DNA from: Bimuria novae-zelandiae CBS 107.79
Lineage: Eukaryota > Ascomycota > Dothideomycetes > Pleosporales > Didymosphaeriaceae
Direction of reading: 5' to 3'
Assembly: GCA_010015655.1 (NCBI GenBank)
Contig: ML976706.1
Coordinates: 71,529-135,528, forward strand
DNA length: 64,000 bases
How positions within the stretch are numbered: position 1 is the stretch's first letter; the number at the start of each line of letters is the position of its first letter. The notes beneath the pieces are model-generated. The model had not been told where the DNA came from. It ran no database searches and saw only the letters and a program-made list of their open reading frames with translations. This document shows positions 1 to 9,697 of this stretch, piece after piece. The position numbers and the translations under genes are program-made.

Positions 1-2
1 AG

Positions 3-494
3 ATCGAAAGTTGGCTACCGGAGTTGCCGCTGCACACCATCCTCACACTGATCTCCGAGCTAGCACCCAAGATCTCGAACACCGGTTCCTCCAGCAGTGA
101 CACCGCCGCCGCGCTGAAGATCATCCGCGAAAGCACGATCCACAGCATCGAGCCCTCACCCATCAAGAACTACTCCTTCGAGTGGTCGCCGCTCTCCATG
201 GGCTGGTACGAGTCTCTCCTCTGGAGCTTCATCTTCGCAGGGGAAATGCTAGTCTCAAAGGGGACAGCAGGCGTCTGGAACAACACCAGCATCCGCCTAT
301 TCAAAGTGCAGGAGGCGGCCGCCCAAACGCCATCTCTGTTGGCGCCGCGCGGCGCTGTGGATGCCGTGGGCAGCACGATTGTGCAGAGGATTGGGAGTCT
401 CAATCTGCGAGACCGAGCCAGTCAGATGGCGCAGGGAGGTGCGACGAGTGGTGGCAATTCCGGGGACAGATCGGGTACGGTTAGAGACGTCTAG
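3..494 (+). CDS. HID1-family protein, C-terminal fragment (5' cut by window edge)
   Basis: The reading frame is open from the first bases of the window (I-E-S-W-L-P-E-L-P-L...) and ends with TAG at 492-494, so only about 163 C-terminal residues are present. The stretch LPLHTILTLISELAPKI, followed some 60 residues later by a Trp-rich segment and then NNTSIRLFKVQEA, follows the end of the HID1 family (metazoan HID1, fission yeast Ftp105). There a leucine-rich helix is likewise followed by a Trp-rich segment and a final 'D.. .KLFEIQ' strand. HID1 proteins are peripheral Golgi proteins; metazoan HID1 acts in secretory cargo sorting. The last 50 residues (Gly/Ser/Arg-rich) are not conserved in my recollection of the family. 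The call rests on recalled family similarity and could be confirmed by extending upstream. Confidence 0.75.
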   Translation: MESWLPELPLHTILTLISELAPKISNTGSSSSDTAAALKIIRESTIHSIEPSPIKNYSFEWSPLSMGWYESLLWSFIFAGEMLVSKGTAGVWNNTSIRLFKVQEAAAQTPSLLAPRGAVDAVGSTIVQRIGSLNLRDRASQMAQGGATSGGNSGDRSGTVRDV

Positions 495-928
495 GGATGC
501 GGCATCGTCCACGGGAGGTCGTGAACGAACGAGCGCGAGGACGCGTGTAGTAATTGCACAGCCACAACTTTTCCCAGTACATTCTAACTGAATTCTTGAA
601 CATTCGAGAGAGACTTACGTTGAAGGAAATGATCGGAGGGCCGTTATCTATCTGGTGTTGTGATTTGCCCTCGCGTAGTGGTGTTTTAGATTCGGGACTG
701 CAGATCTGGGTCCAAGTGGCGGAAGCACAGCCACACAGTGTGGCGAGAACAAGGATCTTAGGACTATGGATTGGGGGTTCATTTGGACAAGTCACTCGTG
801 GACCCCTTTGCCGGTGTCTAGAACGCGGGAGCCGAATGTAAAACACGCAAGCTAAACGCTGTGATCTGCGAGCGCTTATCGGCTATGCTATAGCGTGACA
901 GACTGGGGATATTTGATGCCGTTCCAAA
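495..928. other. Intergenic, no gene recognised
   Basis: This holds the 3' flank of the HID1-like gene and unique sequence up to the TA target site of the Tc1/mariner element. Short open frames here lack any recognisable motif. Confidence 0.5.
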
Positions 929-930
929 TA

Positions 931-965
931 CAAAGGGTAATCTCAATAAAGTCGGCCGTCACGTG
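931..965 (+). repeat. Left terminal inverted repeat of Tc1/mariner element
   Basis: It matches the reverse complement of 2835-2869 at 34 of 35 positions. The single difference is C versus T next to the inner end. It is preceded by TA at 929-930. Confidence 0.9.
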
Positions 966-1324
966 CAGCAGGGATTCCTGCAGGGGTAGCAACTTCAAAA
1001 GTCGCGCATCTTGATTCCATCTAAAGTATAAGCAAATACACCCAAATAAGATGTTCTAATTATGCTGTAAAGTTGTTCTGGCCACCTGCGTCCTCGCAGG
1101 GCTCTGCAACGCGCATAAAGTAGGTAGGATGAATGTGACGGTTTGATAACTCTTACCCTATTAGATGGTTACTCCTACCCTCGCGTGGTTGCCACTCACC
1201 TTTCTGAGAAGGCTACACCTATCTGGGACTAGCGATGTTTACGCTCGGGCAGATACATACTCTGCAGCTTATAGATAGCACACATAACAGATAGAAAGAA
1301 TTCCACAATCTTTTCTACTGCAAC

Positions 1325-2640
1325 AATGAAGCTTTTCGGCCATATACTGCCTGAGTGTCTCATCACCTTGCCAGACCTCCTTTATGTACTGTTCTGCAGC
1401 CTTTTTGGCCTCCTTAGAACTTGATAGGCATTCGTAACTTGCCAAAAAACCTTCTAGACGCCCAAAACAGCGCTCAATTAGGTGTAAGTCAGGTGAATTA
1501 GGAGGCTGAGGGCCAAACTTGATTCCTAGAGCTTTAATTTCTAGCTGGCAGTACTAGAGACCTAGTAAGTGTAGGCAAACATTATCTTAAATTAAATAGA
1601 TAGCTACGCCTAGGTTATTATCGCGTATAACGTAGTAATAAGGGAATAGGTGTTTCTTAAGTATATTCTTTACGTACTAGATGCCGTTCATGCCCTTCCC
1701 TCCGTTATATATAAACTCCTCTGTTTTAAAGAACTTTTTAATAATAAGAGGTTTCTTAATACCTGCGCGGAGAGCTCTACCCTTCTTACTAGTAGCCTTA
1801 TTAGTAGCTTAGCGTTAACTATTATTATAGGTAATATTATAATTAATTTTTTATAGTTACTACTTTTTATTAGTACTAGCGATAGTCGCGCAAGAGCGTT
1901 TAACCTTAAAAGCCTCCTTTACTATATTATTTATATAAGAGACGCGTTGTATAAGGTCCTTATAGCTCTTATTATTATTTTAAGCCTAAATAACGTAAGG
2001 GCGTTAATAAGAGTAAGTAGTATTAGTTAAAGTAGTAGCGTAGATTATAAGACTAAATTTAGGTAGCGTTGTAGGCAGTGCGTAGACGTTACTATCTTAT
2101 CTAATTAGTCTTAAAATCCTCTACTTTCCGCTACGTATATTACTCCCGCTAATAGACTTAGAGGTCTTATTATAGTAGACGAATATAATACGTAGAAAGT
2201 ATAGGTTATATTTAGCCTTAAGCTAGGCATAGTACTGTAGTTACTAGTCCTTATTATTACTACTAAGCACTAGTTTTTTAGGTTATACTCTATAAGTTAT
2301 TACGTATAGGTGCTGCTTGTCGCGGTGCTCCCTAGCAATATTATAGACTATATTCTTACTAAGTGTGATGCTAGCTTCTGCGCAGAGGTCTCTGACAGCG
2401 TCATACACCCGATAGGTGCCATATACGATGATGTCATGCCGTAGTCTTGCGCTCAGCGTAGAGCCATCGCGTACCTTTACAGGTCTGCCAGGAGGAGACT
2501 GCTTGACTGTAGGTGTTGCAGCTAGCAATTCCTGTAGTAAGTCGCCCTTTACGGCGCCTTTGACGCGTCGAAATGCCTTATCATAGGCGTGGTTAGTTAT
2601 ACCCAAATTAGTGGCGATTTCTGGGAAAGTGAGGTTGTAT
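1325..2640 (-). pseudogene. Tc1-like transposase remnant
   Basis: Reading the minus strand from about 2606 gives a 107-residue open segment with a basic helix-turn-helix character (SPPGRPVKVRDGSTLSARLR...). The middle of the gene is unreadable because of many stops in TA-rich DNA. The end, around 1540 to 1325, reads ..GIKFGPQPPNSPDLHLIERC..., which carries the Asp and Glu of the DD34-type catalytic core in the classic 'NSPDLxxIE' context. The gene is broken in several places. I cannot place the exact start codon. Confidence 0.75.
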
Positions 2641-2834
2641 TTTGTCCTAAGAACGACGATAGCAGCTAGCTAGGCTTCTAAAAGTAATTAAGAGCTTTTT
2701 TTAGCAGGATTTAAAGCTATATTAAGTGAGAAACGTGAGGTTGAAGTGTAGGTGTTGACGCTCTATAGAGCTCTTAGAGGCTCGGAGGCTTGGAGACTCT
2801 GTTCCGCTAGTGACGCGCTAGCTTCTTGGCAAGT

Positions 2835-2869
2835 CACATGACGGCCGACTTTATTGAGATTACCCTTTG
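2835..2869 (-). repeat. Right terminal inverted repeat of Tc1/mariner element
   Basis: It is the inverted copy of 931-965 and is followed by TA at 2870-2871. Confidence 0.9.
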
Positions 2870-2871
2870 TA

Positions 2872-3836
2872 GTGAGCGGGTCCCCGGGTACCTTTGTAAC
2901 TTGTAAATTTTGAAGATCGAGATCTACCTTGGTAGTGCAGTGCGCTGTGCTACTCTGGTAATCCAGATCTTGAAGCATTCTGCATATTCGTGTGATACAC
3001 GCTCGTTTAATTCAAATCTTTGTTGATACTGGTCAATATTATGGGGGAGGATAATGTTAATGTTGCCGCGATAGCGGTGAATACGGAGGAGGTTGTGTCG
3101 TATTCGATGCATGTGAGTTCGTTCTTGTCATTATGTTGTATTGCAATGTACGCGCTTTGCTATCATGAGACATTGAACGCGATAAAAAATTGTCCGACGA
3201 ACGGGATCTGTCGACACTGAAATGCTAAAGAGCAACGGCTGATAATGGCTTAGGTTTCTTCCAAATACCTAGACTTGACCAGGAAAAAGTTAGAGTTGAC
3301 GCGCTTGCCCCGAGAGTTGGAACTACCGAAGAGACGATGGGATTTGGGAACACCTAAAGCGGTACTGTGAGTGCATAGAGTCAGAAATATAAGGTCTTAC
3401 ATAGGAGACTAACATGCGCAGGGAGCCACTTCTAGATTATTGGTAGGCCCTATTTTGTTTGTGAAGTGAACACTGAGGTCTGGTGTCTGCACCACGCATA
3501 CTCGGACAAGATACGAGGACTGGCTTTTGTGCCGCATGGTCTTTTTGATGCGTGTTCATGGGTGTACTCGGCAGGTCTGGGGCGTTGTTCGTGGGCCCTT
3601 CCCGACGGGGGGAGGATCGTGACTTCCCTGCCTGGCCGACAACGCATCGCCAGGACACGGCAACCCGCTATGGCTCATTCTCCCTCATCTAAATTAGTAC
3701 GAAAGAGGCACACTCACATGCGGCAGCTCACAACTCTTCTCTGCCAAAGACGGCTATGCGCATTTACTTTCTGGCGGACCAATTCAAAGCCGCTCGCGTT
3801 TCTCCATCCATGGCCCTATACTGACTCACATATAGG
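2872..3836. other. Intergenic; probably holds the missing first exon of the next gene
   Basis: No domain is recognisable. The last part ends in a convincing intron 3' end: a CTGAC branch site at 3821-3825 and a TATAG acceptor ending at 3835. At least one upstream exon of the epoxide-hydrolase-like gene should therefore lie here, but I could not identify it. Confidence 0.4.
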
Positions 3837-5396
3837 CTAGAGTCTTATGACTGGCGTATCGAAGAAGCGGGCCTCAACACTTCGCTGCCTCAATATCGCA
3901 CTACCATCAGCTTGCCATCTCCCCACAATACGGATTCCGTCCAGAAGCTGCGCATCCATTTCGTGCACAAGCGGTCGACACATGAAAATGCCATCCCGCT
4001 ACTTTTCTGTCACAGTTGGCCCTCCTCATTTATAGAGCCACAGAAGGTCATCGATGCGCTCACCGATCCCCAGTCGCTCCCCAACTTCGGCGACGGCGCA
4101 CAGCAGGCTTTCCATGTGGTAGTGCCCAGCATACCCGGATTTGGATTCAGTGATGCGAGTACGATAGAGACCTTTGGACTAGAAGGGACCGCAGAAGCGT
4201 TCGATAAAGTCATGAAGCGACTAGGATATGAACGCTACGTTGCCCACGGCTCTGGATGGTGAGTATGGGCACGCCCACGATTACGAGATCGCTGACCATG
4301 ATTTAGGGGTTTTAGCATCTGTCGAACACTAGCTTTGAACTACCCACAGAGATGTGTCGCCGTTCACACTGCGAACCCTACCTTCGCAGAGCCAACCTTC
4401 AAGCAGAGCCCCATATCCTTCCTGAAATACCAGCTCGCGAAGGTTACGAGAGCCCGCGTGGCTTCACTGAGCTTCGGATATGTCCCTTGGGAGGTCCAGG
4501 ATGCTTCCTCACAGGATGCCTCGTCCCATCAAGACCACCAAAGCACGAACATCTACAGAGGCCCAGTAGGACCTACTCTTTCGCGTCTGTACTCTCTTCG
4601 GCCACAGACTGTCGCCTTCTCGCTGTGTGATTCGCCGGTTGGTTTGCTCGCTGGCCTGCTTGATGTAATCCATACTCCAGCGCCTCCCTCGCTCGAACCT
4701 ATCACGTCACGGTCACGGTCTCCTTTTCTCTCACCGATTGAGTTGGAGCAAGAAGAATCACACCAAGACCGCTCATCAATAGAGACCGCGTTTCGATCTA
4801 CACCAGCTGGACTGGTGGAACGAGTAATTAACTCACGAGAGAGTGAGGTTGATTCAAAATACTATTCATGGTCAGCGACAGAGGTGCTCAATTGGACCAT
4901 GATGCAGTGGCTTCCAGGACCGGTACGTACCTCCCCTGTCAACAAATGCCATCCTAACACACAACCGTCTGGATCTTCCAAACGAACACTTGCTTTGGAG
5001 CAGCATGGAAGACTCAGACTTGGGTATTGAAACTAGATAGTTGCTCGACATTTGAGCTCTACTGACTCGTGTTCTTGAGTACAGGAAGCCTCGCTTCGCT
5101 GGCTGCGCCGCGCCCACCTCGACAGCACACCATCCTCGCCATTCTCCACCATGCACTGTCCCGTCCCCCTAGGAATTAGTTCTTTCCGCGCACGCAACCC
5201 AAGTAAAAACGAAAAAGCCACACCGCTCATGTGGGGAAGTGCTACATGGAACGTCGCCTGGGTGAAGCGACACCAGAGGCTTGCTTCGCTACCGGCATGG
5301 GAAGCGCGCGACGAGCTGGTACTCGACATGCGCAAGTATTTCCAATCGCATGCGCCAGCTATGCACGCACCAAGCTCAAATGCCAATGCCACCTAA
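3837..5396 (+). CDS. Epoxide-hydrolase-fold protein lacking the catalytic Asp and His; 5' end not found
   Basis: Three exons join in frame: 3837-4258, 4307-4922 and 5085-5396 (about 449 residues). The introns of 48 and 162 bp both have GT...AG ends and CTGAC branch sites. The product follows fungal microsomal-type epoxide hydrolases: a DWRIEEAGLN N-terminal cap, LRIHFVHKRS, FCHSWPSSF (the HGWPGS oxyanion turn), FHVVVPSIPGFGFSD, then the nucleophile elbow, DSPVGLLAGLL, and a C-terminal VPLGISSF segment. At the elbow the family has GGDWG, with Asp as nucleophile, but here it reads GSGWG. At the end the family's GGHFAAWE, with the catalytic His, reads LASLPAWE. Both catalytic residues are thus replaced while the frame stays open, so this looks like a pseudoenzyme or an early-stage relic. 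The first 50 or so residues lie in an exon I could not identify. Confidence 0.7.
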
Positions 5397-5961
5397 TCGG
5401 GAACCTTCCTTCTTGGGCAACATGACCGTGGGCAAAAGATAAAGGCCGTGGATTGCTGCTATAGGTATATTGGAATGTGATTATGGCGCATATAGCTGGT
5501 ATATGCGCCGGGAGGCAGTGCTAGTGGGATATGGTGGCCAGGTGATTCGTAGAAGGAGGGTTAAAGGAATGGTAGCGACGCAGTAGTGCCGGTGGGCTGG
5601 AAGCAGTGCAGGATGAATATGCGGCATGGTCGGTGTTATGGATGCACAAACGGCTCCCGGCAGTGCTCAGGAAAGATCAACATAGACAGCTGGATGTTAA
5701 GATGCGAGCTAGTACAGCAACGAAGACGCGCTTCGGAACGGGAAACATATCAGGAGTTGCATGTATACGAGCTCACGAACCGAGCTTTTAATGTATCGTA
5801 GTTATTTTTCGAATACACACGCTGATACCCTCTTCAATCCTTTGCAATCGCTTTCACCGATGTCATCAGTGATATCGACAGCGTCATTATATCTACCGAT
5901 GGTGGTTTAGTACGTGCCACTGCGACATTATGTGTGGTTTTATATTGCATGGCGATAGCAC
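5397..5961. other. Intergenic, no gene recognised
   Basis: This is GC-moderate unique sequence between the epoxide-hydrolase-like gene and the RIP-damaged piggyBac-like element. The two overlapping short frames near 5586-5801 show no motif. Confidence 0.5.
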
Positions 5962-6002
5962 TATCCCTTGCACCGGCAACATCGCCCGCACACGGACCAC
6001 CT
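5962..6002 (+). repeat. Left TIR of RIP-damaged piggyBac-like element (with TA)
   Basis: It starts TATCCCTTGCACCGGCAACA and is identical to the reverse complement of 8219-8259. The leading TA may be the target duplication. Confidence 0.88.
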
Positions 6003-8257
6003 CTTGATAGCTAATTAGATAATTAATTACCAAAACACTAAGACCTGCGTCATAATGTTAGCAATTATTAATTACTAGCTAAAATATAACTTTTTTAAAA
6101 TTTCTAGTATATATAAGCATGCTAAAACGTGCAGCGCCTATTAATAATAATCCTAACTTTATAAAATTTATAAAGTATAGTTAAAAAGATAGTATTTTAT
6201 CTAACTTACTACGCACGCCGCTAGCTACCTAGTAATTACTTAAAATAAATAATCTATATACTTTTAAACGCGCTTAGTTACTTTAGTATATAAACGTTAA
6301 TTTTCCTATTTCCTTATTTAACTTATTTTATAACGCTAAGCTTTTTAATTAAATTATATACTATATAAATTAGTACGCTAAAAAGCTTTAAGCTAAAGCG
6401 CTATTAACGCCTAACTACTATAAATAGAAACTAACGTTACTAAGCGAGCTATATACTTACTTTAGAATTATTATATATATAGCGCTTTATAAAGAGCCGT
6501 CGCTTAAGGAGTATTAGTAGAAACTTTATAAGACAGCGCCTACGCATAAAGTCAACCTTTATATATTATAGAAATGCTAGGAGTAGCTAGATTAATACTT
6601 ATACTTAATAAAGGTTAATTAGAGCTTTAAATTGCCCTTTAGCTAAGTATAGGGTTTTTTAGAGTTATTACGCAAGCGTAGCTTTAAGTATTAAATTTTT
6701 AGTAAGTACTTTTATATTAATAAAGTAATAGTAAGATTTATAGGACGCGCGAGTAAGGTTATTATAATTAAAATAAAGCTAATGTTAAAGGGGTATAAAA
6801 TCTAGTATTTAGCTAATAATAAAGTAATTTTAAACTAGTTATTTTATGCTAGAGGTACTAGGCAAGGTTTAGTAAACTTACTTACTTCTATAAAAGTAGA
6901 AACGCTGCCCTTTGCGCTAACTAAGTCTATTTTTATTACTTTTATACTTACTAAAGACGCTACTAGGCGTTATTAATTTTTACTAAATTATTATATTATC
7001 TAGAATAATAATCTCTTTAATACTATCTTTATACTTAAATATTTAAAAGATAATGGCGTAAGGTGCGCGGGCACTATAAGGATAATAAAGATAATAATAA
7101 AAAAGAGATTTAAGTTAAACATAATAGTAAAGCTAATATTTAAGGCACCTATAGTAGCAACGCGCGCCCGCGTAAAGCTAACTAAAAAGCGCTTTAATAG
7201 TAACCTTATAAAGCTTAAGACGACGTTTTTAAGTAAGATAAAATAAAAAAAAACGTACTAGGCGCTCTTAAAAAGTAAGATAGTCTTTTTAAGTTACTTA
7301 AAGAAATAATTAGGTAGTTCTTTTTACTAGTACTATTACTAAGGGTAAGTTTCTCGAGGCTTAATAATATACTAAAACTTACTAATAAGAGTTACTACCT
7401 AGCTACTTACCTTATTATAAAGCTCCGCCATTACTCTAAAACCTCTTAAAGAGACTAAAAACTATTTAAGAAGGCCTTTAGCAACAAGCCTATTAAGTTA
7501 TTAAATATAACTAAGATAATAGACAACTATAATAAGTATAAAAGCGAGGTAGATTAGTTTAACTAAGTAAAGAGCTACTATAGTATCTAGCAAGCTAAGC
7601 GGCGCATATAAAAGTCCCTCTAGTACTTTTTACTAGATCTTATACTTAATAACTATTATAAACTCTCCTCCTACTCCTCCTTTGTCGCCGCTAAATATAG
7701 CAGTTATAAAAAGTTCCTATATAACCTTATTAAGTAGTTATTTAAGCGTAGTAGATAATTAGTAAGGGGCTATAAGAAGCGCGAGAGACTTAATAATATT
7801 ATTATTACTAAAAAAAGCGCTTATAAGTTTATAAGGCTATTTAGAGAGTCTAAGACTTATACTACTTATATTAAAAACGCACGTTAATTACACAAGTCTT
7901 AAATATCTTAGGTACCTCTAGGTTATGTGTCTAGTAATCTATAGCGACGCAAGCGTGCCTAGCGTCCTCCGCATACTTACTATAGGTGTACGCTTTGCCG
8001 CTTGCCTTTATGTAGGCCAGAAATTAGGCCTAAGTGCTGGCAGGAGCACCTCCGACGACATTAAACTATTAAGGAAGTTAACACAAAAGTAAGCTTAAGT
8101 ATTAAGTAATTAGAAGTTAAAACCTCTAGAAATATAATTTTTATATAAATTTCTATACAAACTGCATTAATTCTGGTGTTCTGCCCAGATCGGAGCGATC
8201 ATCCGATTGGCTATCACCAGGTGGTCCGTGTGCGGGCGATGTTGCCGGTGCAAGGGA
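5964..8257 (+). mobile_element. piggyBac-like DNA transposon, RIP-destroyed copy
   Basis: This is a 2294-bp element in the same orientation and with the same structure as the intact element at 31204-33485. Its inverted repeats, counted from the flanking TA, match perfectly over 41 bp (5962-6002 and 8219-8259). Inside, the sequence is recognisably the same transposase gene. For example, 7528-7720 parallels the 'IDDYNKHKSEVDRFDQ' to 'LNNCYRLSSYSS' part of the intact copy, and 7980-8060 parallels its cysteine-rich tail. It is saturated with C-to-T and G-to-A type changes and stop codons. No open frame survives. The terminal 40-100 bp are essentially undamaged. Confidence 0.88.
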
Positions 8258-8259
8258 TA
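8219..8259 (-). repeat. Right TIR of RIP-damaged piggyBac-like element (with TA)
   Basis: It is the inverted copy of 5962-6002. After these 41 bp the similarity continues imperfectly for about 20 bp more. Confidence 0.88.
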
Positions 8260-9143
8260 AGGATGATGATAGGATGGGTTGGGCGCTAAAAATAGAGCGA
8301 AGTGAGATTCGTAGATGCACCCAAAACGAAAGCAGCAACACCCGCCGACTGTGCATCGGAATATCTTTCTTGGTAGAAACATTTCGAACTTGACTACAGG
8401 GTGGGCCATTAGGCATCAAGCTCCGATAGCCGTTACTACCGGCTTTCGCGTTGACATCGCGGTTGACGGTTAGGTATCGACCAGGAACCGCGGGGTTGGG
8501 TAGAGGTATATTGTTCTGTGTATGCAGGCATAGTGCTGCCATCTATGTGCTTGTGCGGTACTGTACTGCCTTGGTTTCTTACCTGACAATGCCGGGGTGA
8601 ATATCCACATTATGAGCTCGAGGTGACCGTGGTGATGTTATGGGGCAGCAATTCTAGGCGATCGGATGATGTTGAGGCCTAACGGCGATGTGAATGCCTG
8701 TGCTTGGGCTGTTCTTCACTAAGTGCCTTGGAAGGAACAGCCGCGGTTCGTTAGGCGGTCGCGTGGGAGGGGCCAGCCACACAGCTGCGGTGAGTGTTGT
8801 GACGTGTAGCTTGGATCGAAATAATGCCTCAAAAAATTTGGTAACACTACCTCTTCCACCCCAACAACCTTCACGGACACTTGCCACAGCCTGCACAACA
8901 ATCAGGAGCTTGTCGCTCGTACTCATTGTAAGTATTGCCGATGCAAAGAGCACGTCGGGCGCCTTTAACATGCTGCCCGCCAGTTTTTGTGCGCAGCACT
9001 GACGCGAAATAATTTCAGTCCTCCGACACCTGCGATTCCACTTCGCCGTCTTCAAGCTGGCAGAACTACTTTTCGCGCACAATCACTTTGATTAGGCTCT
9101 AGTAGCCCGCATCTCGCTTTTCGACTTGCCACCACCGGTTTTC
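8260..9143. other. Intergenic, promoter side of the AdoMet decarboxylase gene
   Basis: There is no convincing coding signal. Open frames on both strands overlap one another and have no motif. The sequence becomes pyrimidine-rich towards 9150-9650, as expected for the leader of the following gene. Confidence 0.4.
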
Positions 9144-9230
9144 ATGCTGCAGGAGGACCTTGTTCGATTTCTTTCCAAGCCTGCAAAGTCAGTCTCTCCC
9201 ACGACCCACCTCAGCAAACACAACGTTTGA
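9144..9230 (+). promoter_or_regulatory. Candidate uORF in the AdoMet decarboxylase leader
   Basis: An ATG opens a 28-codon frame that ends with TGA at 9228-9230. From there to the main start codon at 9698 the plus strand contains no other ATG. AdoMet decarboxylase mRNAs of plants and mammals are translationally controlled by small upstream frames, so this frame is a candidate for such control. Whether transcription starts upstream of 9144 cannot be seen from the sequence. Confidence 0.3.
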
Positions 9231-9697
9231 ACTGCTTCACAGACAGAGCCTTTGACACACATTACTAACCATATCACAGGCCCAGATAACACCCGCTACT
9301 CCTCGCCTCCAACCTCCAACCCCTCGTACCCAACAAGCAGATCCTCTCGTCTGCTGGACCCGATACTTCCCCAGGGTATCGGAATCTGGTCGCGCGAGGA
9401 CTACAATCGCCTGACACCATTTCCCGGCGCAAAGCCTCATTTATTCCCCTCTCCGCCCGCCCTCCCTAACGCCCTCGTGGACGTTCACCCCGCTATCCGA
9501 CCATTGTAGCTGGCAGCCGCCAGCCCTTACAAACCCTCCCTACCGTGGGCCTTCTCTTCTCAGGCGAGCACCGCATTGCTTGTCTGAGCGGCAGATTGTG
9601 CTTCACTGCCAATAAAGCAACCGACTGCTTCGTGTCGAACACCACCGTATACCGAGATTCGCCGAGTCGTGTGCTTGTGCATCAAGCGGGATAAGAG

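Larger units (their letters stand above)
931..2869 (-). mobile_element. Tc1/mariner-type DNA transposon, RIP-damaged, with intact TIRs
   Basis: The element is bounded by near-perfect inverted repeats (931-965 and 2835-2869, one mismatch in 35) that begin CAAAGGGTAATCTCAATAAA. A TA dinucleotide follows each end (929-930 and 2870-2871), the target duplication expected for Tc1/mariner insertion. Length is 1939 bp. The transposase lies on the minus strand. An N-terminal helix-turn-helix-like part is still open at 2283-2606. The C-terminal part around 1325-1540 still shows PPNSPDLHLIE, the D...E segment of Tc1 transposases. Between them, roughly 1560-2280, the sequence has collapsed to TA-rich DNA full of stops, typical of RIP. 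The element cannot make transposase. Confidence 0.85.

Noticed and set aside
1650..1856. 68-residue frame inside the mariner-like element
   Set aside because: It lies in the most RIP-damaged part and reads against the transposase strand; composition is TA-driven.
3466..3840. 124-residue frame before the epoxide-hydrolase-like gene
   Set aside because: It starts at GTG, mirrors frames on the other strand and does not resemble the family's N-terminus. Only the intron end at 3821-3835 could be supported.
8153..8542. 129-residue minus-strand frame across the right end of the damaged piggyBac element
   Set aside because: It crosses the element border and contains the TIR, so it cannot be an old host gene. 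No motif.
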